From positions 1-35,217 of the forward strand of contig NZ_JAAKZV010000064.1 of the NCBI RefSeq assembly GCF_011044975.1: a stretch of 35,217 nucleotides of DNA, in the 5' to 3' direction. The notes beneath the pieces are model-generated. The model was not told the origin of the DNA. It made no database searches and saw only the letters and a program-made list of their open reading frames with translations. Position 1 is the first letter of the stretch. Every line of letters starts with the position of its first letter. Shown here piece after piece: positions 31,521 through 35,217 of the stretch. Source of the stretch: Streptomyces coryli. GTDB taxonomy: Bacteria; Actinomycetota; Actinomycetes; Streptomycetales; Streptomycetaceae. The translations under genes were made by a program, and so were the position numbers.

Positions 31521-32789
31521 CTAGAGCCCCGCCACGGACAGTGCGGTCCCCGCCCGCGGGCCGGGGAGCACCGGCAGCTCCCGGTGGCCGTTGAGGACCA
31601 GCGAGGACACGGGCTCGAGCCGGTCGACAGGGACGGCCAGGCGCAGGTCGGGGAAGGCCGCGAAGAGGCTGTCCAGCGCGATCACCGCCTCCATGCGTCC
31701 CAGGGGCGCGCCCAGGCAGTGGTGCACGCCGTGGCCGAAGGCCACGTGGGTGGCGCGGGTGCCGCGGGTGAGGTCGAAGCGGTCGGCGTCATCGCCGTGC
31801 ACCCGCTCGTCGCGGCCCGCTCCCATGGCCGAGACGACGATGGCGTCCCCGCGGGGTATCAGCTCACCCGCGATCGACACGTCCTCGGTCGCGTACCGCA
31901 GCAGGAAGTTGGCAGCGGGCGGATCCAGCCGCAGGATCTCGTCGACGGCGTCCTCCCAGCCGTACAACCCCTCGCGGATCAGCTCCAGTTGTGCGGGGTG
32001 GGTGAGCAGGGCGTGCACACAGCGATCGATGAGGGTCGCCGTGGTCTCGTAGCCGGCCGCCACCAGGTGCAGCAGGGTGTCGGTGAGTTCCTGCTCCGTG
32101 ATGGCGTCCGCCCCTTCGGCCGCGCTCTGGGCCGCCAGCAAGGCGCTCGTCAGGTCCTCGCCCGGCTCGGCCCGCCGGGTGGCCACCAGGTCCGCGAGGA
32201 TCGCGTACATCTCGCCGGCGGCCTCCTGGGCGGCTGCCGCCGGCAGCGCGGTGTCGTGGAGGGCGGCGATGAGCCGGCGCAGCGGAAGGCGCTGCTCCTC
32301 GGGCACGCCGAACAGCAGGCAGATGACCCGGGCAGGTAAGGGCTCGGCATACGCCGTGCGCAGGTCGACCGGCTCGTCCGGGGGCAGTTGAGCGATTCCG
32401 TCCAGCAGGTCCGCCACCAGCCGCTCGATCTCGGGGCGCAGCCGCCGCACCTGCCGCATGGTGAAGCCGGCGGCGACGAACTTGCGCAGCCTGCTGTGGT
32501 CGGCGCCGGCCGAGGTGAACATGTTCTTCAGCGACACCCACTTGGCCAGGGACCAGTCGGTGGTCACCCGGCCGTCGATCCAGGCCTGCCAGTGCCGGCG
32601 CGGGTCCTTCGAGATCCGGGGGTCGGTCATCAGCTGCTTGGCCTCGGCCAGCCCCGACACCATCCACGCCGGTACGTCGCCGGGCAGGACCACGCGTGTC
32701 ACCGGGCCGAGTTGCCGCAGTTTGCGTACCTCACCCGGCAGGTCGGCGCCGGCAGGGTCAAGGGTCAGCGGGCACTGTTGTCTGGTCAC
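31521..32789 (-). CDS. Cytochrome P450 under ARE control
   Basis: The 422-residue P450 has the I-helix oxygen motif LVAAGYETTATLI, the K-helix ExxR in VDEILRLDPP, and the haem loop FGHGVHHCLGAPLGRME with its Cys thiolate. It is soluble and needs external ferredoxin and reductase. The GTG at 32789 is preferred over the ATG at 32813, because GGGAG (32797-32801) lies 7 nt before the GTG while nothing precedes the ATG. An ARE is 101 nt upstream and codon 151 is TTA (32337-32339). A role in oxidising the hormone side chain, as for P450s in butenolide pathways, or another metabolite, is inferred from context. Confidence 0.92.
   Translation of the reverse strand: MTRQQCPLTLDPAGADLPGEVRKLRQLGPVTRVVLPGDVPAWMVSGLAEAKQLMTDPRISKDPRRHWQAWIDGRVTTDWSLAKWVSLKNMFTSAGADHSRLRKFVAAGFTMRQVRRLRPEIERLVADLLDGIAQLPPDEPVDLRTAYAEPLPARVICLLFGVPEEQRLPLRRLIAALHDTALPAAAAQEAAGEMYAILADLVATRRAEPGEDLTSALLAAQSAAEGADAITEQELTDTLLHLVAAGYETTATLIDRCVHALLTHPAQLELIREGLYGWEDAVDEILRLDPPAANFLLRYATEDVSIAGELIPRGDAIVVSAMGAGRDERVHGDDADRFDLTRGTRATHVAFGHGVHHCLGAPLGRMEAVIALDSLFAAFPDLRLAVPVDRLEPVSSLVLNGHRELPVLPGPRAGTALSVAGL
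32337..32339 (-). other. TTA codon 151 in the first P450 gene
   Basis: The minus strand reads CCC TTA CCT in frame from the GTG at 32789. It implies bldA dependence of this P450. Confidence 0.85.
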
Positions 32790-32889
32790 AGGACGTCTCC
32801 CTTTCGATGGCATAGCTGGCGAATGACGAGCCGTGCATGGCGCGGTTGCGCTTGGCGCTGAGGGAGTCCTGAGAGCGAGTCTAAATAAG

Positions 32890-32911
32890 AAACAGTCCGT
32901 CCGGTATGGAT
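32890..32911. promoter_or_regulatory. ARE 5: autoregulatory element before the P450 gene
   Basis: The site begins AAACAGTCCG and ends GGTATGGAT. It matches the ARE consensus at all but about three positions. Its centre lies about 110 nt upstream of the P450 start, so the P450 should belong to the receptor regulon. Confidence 0.75.
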
Positions 32912-32977
32912 TCTGTTCGACTGCGGCTGCACTTCATACGGAGTTACGCGTTCCGTCACCGATGGCGACAGCGGTGG

Positions 32978-33886
32978 TCAGGGGCGCAGGACGACCTTGC
33001 CGACGGTGCGGCGGGCCAGCAGGTCCGCATGCGCCCGGCGGGCGTCGGCAAGCGGGTAGCTGCCGTGCACCACCGGCTTGAGGCGGCCGTCCGCCGTCAG
33101 CTCGAACAGCTCCCGCAGGGGCCCGTCGACCGCCCCGGGCCGGGCGAGTGCCGCACGGAGCCAGAAGCCCGCGACCGACGCGCTCAGCCGGCTCAGCCGC
33201 GCCGGGTCGACGTGGGGGATGCCGGTCCGCGCGGCACTGCCGTAACTCACCAGGCGGCCGAACGGAGCGAGGGTGTCCAGGGCTTGGCCGAAGAGATCCC
33301 CGCCGACCGCGTCCAGCACGACATCGGCCTGCCGGTCGTGGGGGTAGGTGATCACCTCGTCGGCGCCCAGCTCCAGGGCCAGCCGCTCTTTCGCGTCGGT
33401 GGATGCCTGGGCGCGGACGCACCCCGCGCCGAACTCCCGGGCGAGCTGCAGCGCCAGGCTGCCGACCCCGCCGGCGGCCGCGTGCACCACCACCGTCTCT
33501 CCCTGCTGCATCCGGGCCGCGGTGCGCAGCAGATGCCAGGCGGTCAGCCCCTGGACCAGCAGGGCGAGCGCCGCCCCGGCGTCGAGGTCCTCGGGGATCT
33601 CCCATACGGCGGCCTCCTCGGCCACCGCCAGCTCGGCGTATCCCTGGCGCACGCGGGCGAGCACCCGCCGTCCTTCGGGGGTGCGGCCGACCACCTCGGT
33701 TCCGGGGATGCACGGCAGCGGGTCGGATCCTGGATACGAGCCGTCGACGAGGTGAGTGTCGGCGAAGTTGACCCCGGCCGCCTCGACGGTGATCAGGACC
33801 TGTCCGGGGGACGGGCGCGGGACGGTCGTCTCGGTCGGAGTGAGGACCTCGGGTCCACCTATGCGGGCGAACTGGATGGCGAGCAC
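32978..33886 (-). CDS. Quinone-oxidoreductase-like (zinc-free MDR) NADPH enzyme
   Basis: The 302-residue protein is an MDR-superfamily oxidoreductase without the zinc ligands of alcohol dehydrogenases. The N-terminal catalytic domain has PGQVLITVEAAGVNFADTHLVDG and CIPGTEVVGR. The cofactor domain has VVVHAAAGGVGSLALQLAREFGA and ELGADEVITY. Family members reduce quinones or enones with NADPH. AGGG with 8-nt spacing supports the GTG at 33886; another GTG three codons upstream is possible. It is 47 nt downstream of the second P450 gene on the same strand, so the two are probably an operon. An enoyl reduction in hormone or secondary metabolite synthesis is possible. Confidence 0.9.
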   Translation of the reverse strand: MLAIQFARIGGPEVLTPTETTVPRPSPGQVLITVEAAGVNFADTHLVDGSYPGSDPLPCIPGTEVVGRTPEGRRVLARVRQGYAELAVAEEAAVWEIPEDLDAGAALALLVQGLTAWHLLRTAARMQQGETVVVHAAAGGVGSLALQLAREFGAGCVRAQASTDAKERLALELGADEVITYPHDRQADVVLDAVGGDLFGQALDTLAPFGRLVSYGSAARTGIPHVDPARLSRLSASVAGFWLRAALARPGAVDGPLRELFELTADGRLKPVVHGSYPLADARRAHADLLARRTVGKVVLRP

Positions 33887-33933
33887 GCACGGCACCCTAG
33901 CGCGGCCCCGGCCGGTGGTCATCGGCGCCGGCG

Positions 33934-35133
33934 CTACCACCGCACCGGCAGCCGGCGGACGCCCCGCAGCAGCATCCCGGGGATCCGGGCGCCGTGCTCC
34001 CCGCTCGTGTCGAGTGCCAGTCCGGGGCAGCGCTCGAGCAGCGCACCGAGTGCGACGCGCCCTTCGAGGCGGGCCAGCGGTGCGCCGAGGCAGTGGTGGA
34101 TGCCGTGGCCGAACCCGAGGTGGCCGGAGGGTTTTCGGTGGATGTCGAAGAGGTGGGCGTCGCGGAAGCGGCCCGGGTCCTGGTTGGCATCGGCCATGCA
34201 GATCAGCACGGTGGCGCCGCGCGGAATGACGGCGCCGCCGATGTCGATGGACTCCAGCGCCAGGCGCGGCGTGGACGACTCCACCGGACCGTCGTAGCGC
34301 AGGATTTCCTCGATGGTCTGCGGCAACAGCCCGTCCGGGTCGGCGCGCAGGGCGGCGAGCTGCTCGGGGTGGGCGAACAGGGCCCGCAGCCCGTTGCCGA
34401 TCAGATTGACCGTGGTCTCGTGTCCCGCGATCAGCAGCAGCCCGCAGGTGCCGAGGATCTCGTCCGGCGACAGCCGGTCACCGCCCTCGTCCACCGTATG
34501 CACCAGGGCGCTGAGCAGGTCGGGGCCCGGCCGGGCCCGCTTGGCGTCGATGAGCCCGGGCAGGTAGCCGTTCAGCTCCTGGTACGCGCGGGCCTCCGCC
34601 CGCGGACTGGTGCGGGACACCAGCTCGTTGGACCAGCTCCTGAAGGCCGCCCGGTCGAGTTCGGGCACGCCCAGCAGCTCGCAGATGATGGTCATCGGGA
34701 GCGGGAACGCGAAGCTGCCGATCACGTCGGCGCGGCGGTCCTCGGCGGCGAGCATGTGGTCCAGGAGCTCGTGCGCGAGGGCGGTCACGCGGGGATGCAG
34801 GGCCCGTACGCGGCGCTGGGTGAACTCGCGGGCGACCAGCCGCCGCAGCCGGGTGTGGGCCGGCGGATCCGCCATCAGCATGTGCGCGAGTGCCGGATCG
34901 TCGCCGGTGGTGTTGGTGATCCGGCCGACGTCGCCCGAGCGCGGCCAGTCGCGGCTGAGCCGGGCGTCCTGGCACGCCGCCCGGCAGGCGTCGTAGCCGA
35001 GGACGAGCCAGACCGTGTCGCCGTCCGGTGTCCGCACCTGGTGCACCGGGCCCTGCGCGCGGAGGCGCGCATACGCCGGGTAGGGGTCGGCCGCGAAATC
35101 CGGATCCAGTTCCAGAAGATCTAAGACAGGCAC
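33934..35133 (-). CDS. Second cytochrome P450 (CYP107-like)
   Basis: The 399-residue P450 starts GTG CCT GTC TTA, so codon 4 is TTA (35122-35124). It has LMADPPAHTRLRRLV, I-helix LLLIAGHETTVNLI, ExxR in IEEILRYDGP, and the haem loop LGFGHGIHHCLGAPLARLE. This resembles the CYP107/105 group that hydroxylates macrolides, polyketides and fatty acyl chains. Substrate and electron partners are unknown. The GTG at 35133 has no clear ribosome site, so the start is moderately uncertain. No ARE was found in the 84 nt up to the window edge. It is followed by the quinone-oxidoreductase-like gene. Confidence 0.93.
   Translation of the reverse strand: MPVLDLLELDPDFAADPYPAYARLRAQGPVHQVRTPDGDTVWLVLGYDACRAACQDARLSRDWPRSGDVGRITNTTGDDPALAHMLMADPPAHTRLRRLVAREFTQRRVRALHPRVTALAHELLDHMLAAEDRRADVIGSFAFPLPMTIICELLGVPELDRAAFRSWSNELVSRTSPRAEARAYQELNGYLPGLIDAKRARPGPDLLSALVHTVDEGGDRLSPDEILGTCGLLLIAGHETTVNLIGNGLRALFAHPEQLAALRADPDGLLPQTIEEILRYDGPVESSTPRLALESIDIGGAVIPRGATVLICMADANQDPGRFRDAHLFDIHRKPSGHLGFGHGIHHCLGAPLARLEGRVALGALLERCPGLALDTSGEHGARIPGMLLRGVRRLPVRW
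35122..35124 (-). other. TTA codon 4 in the second P450 gene
   Basis: The minus strand reads GTG CCT GTC TTA GAT. A TTA this close to the start, in a gene otherwise free of them, is a strong sign of bldA gating if the assigned start is right. Confidence 0.8.
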
Positions 35134-35217
35134 GGCGGGACGCTAGTGCCTTCGCGGCGGCCGGGTAAACGGGGCCTTGGGCGCCACGCCGGCGTCAGGG
35201 GGCGGGCGTTTCGGGGG

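Overview
The window looks like chromosomal DNA of a Streptomyces or a close relative. GC is very high, third codon positions are almost all G or C, GTG starts are common, TTA codons are rare, and the families present (AfsA/ScbR-type hormone genes, GlxA-type regulators, SigB/F-type sigma factor, Ku, F420/flavin LLM oxidoreductase) are typical of the genus. No rRNA, tRNA, CRISPR array or intact insertion sequence was seen.

Layout. (1) 1-2.2 kb and 14.0-15.4 kb: reductive pyrimidine catabolism. A beta-ureidopropionase-like amidohydrolase and a class III beta-amino-acid transaminase sit at the left edge. The dihydropyrimidinase lies 11.7 kb away but carries nearly the same 14-bp palindrome upstream (TCTACGGGYGTAGA at 41-54 and 13938-13951). 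(2) 2.3-13.8 kb, between them: a GlxA-type regulator with a cysteine hydrolase; a radical SAM/epimerase pair on the minus strand; a cupin gene with an apparently leaderless promoter; a 177-bp inverted-repeat element; a glycerol-kinase-like gene overlapping a GlpA-[2Fe-2S]-FAD oxidoreductase fusion; and a divergent amidase and class-A-like serine hydrolase. (3) 15.5-18.6 kb: a secreted class-C-like serine hydrolase and a Tat-exported PhoD phosphatase. (4) 18.9-25.8 kb: a stress and DNA-repair neighbourhood with catalase, SigB/F-type sigma factor, FUSC membrane protein, DUF6131 peptide, HhH-PHP protein, Ku and DUF2267. (5) 25.8-27.9 kb: LLM oxidoreductase, DoxX-like membrane protein and HAD phosphatase.

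(6) 27.9 kb to the right edge is the most interesting part: a gamma-butyrolactone/butenolide-type hormone locus. It holds a ScbR-family pseudoreceptor, an AfsA/ScbA-type synthase, a second ScbR-family receptor with Trp119 at the canonical ligand position, an SDR ketoreductase, two cytochromes P450 and a quinone-oxidoreductase-like enzyme. By eye I find five matches to the 22-bp autoregulatory element (ARE): two before the pseudoreceptor, two in the synthase/receptor intergenic region (one across the synthase promoter), and one before a P450. Three of these genes (SDR and both P450s) contain a TTA codon, so the enzymes would need the bldA tRNA while the synthase and receptors would not. The arrangement suggests a self-regulating hormone system whose tailoring enzymes are both hormone-controlled and development-controlled. 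The chemical product cannot be told from sequence.
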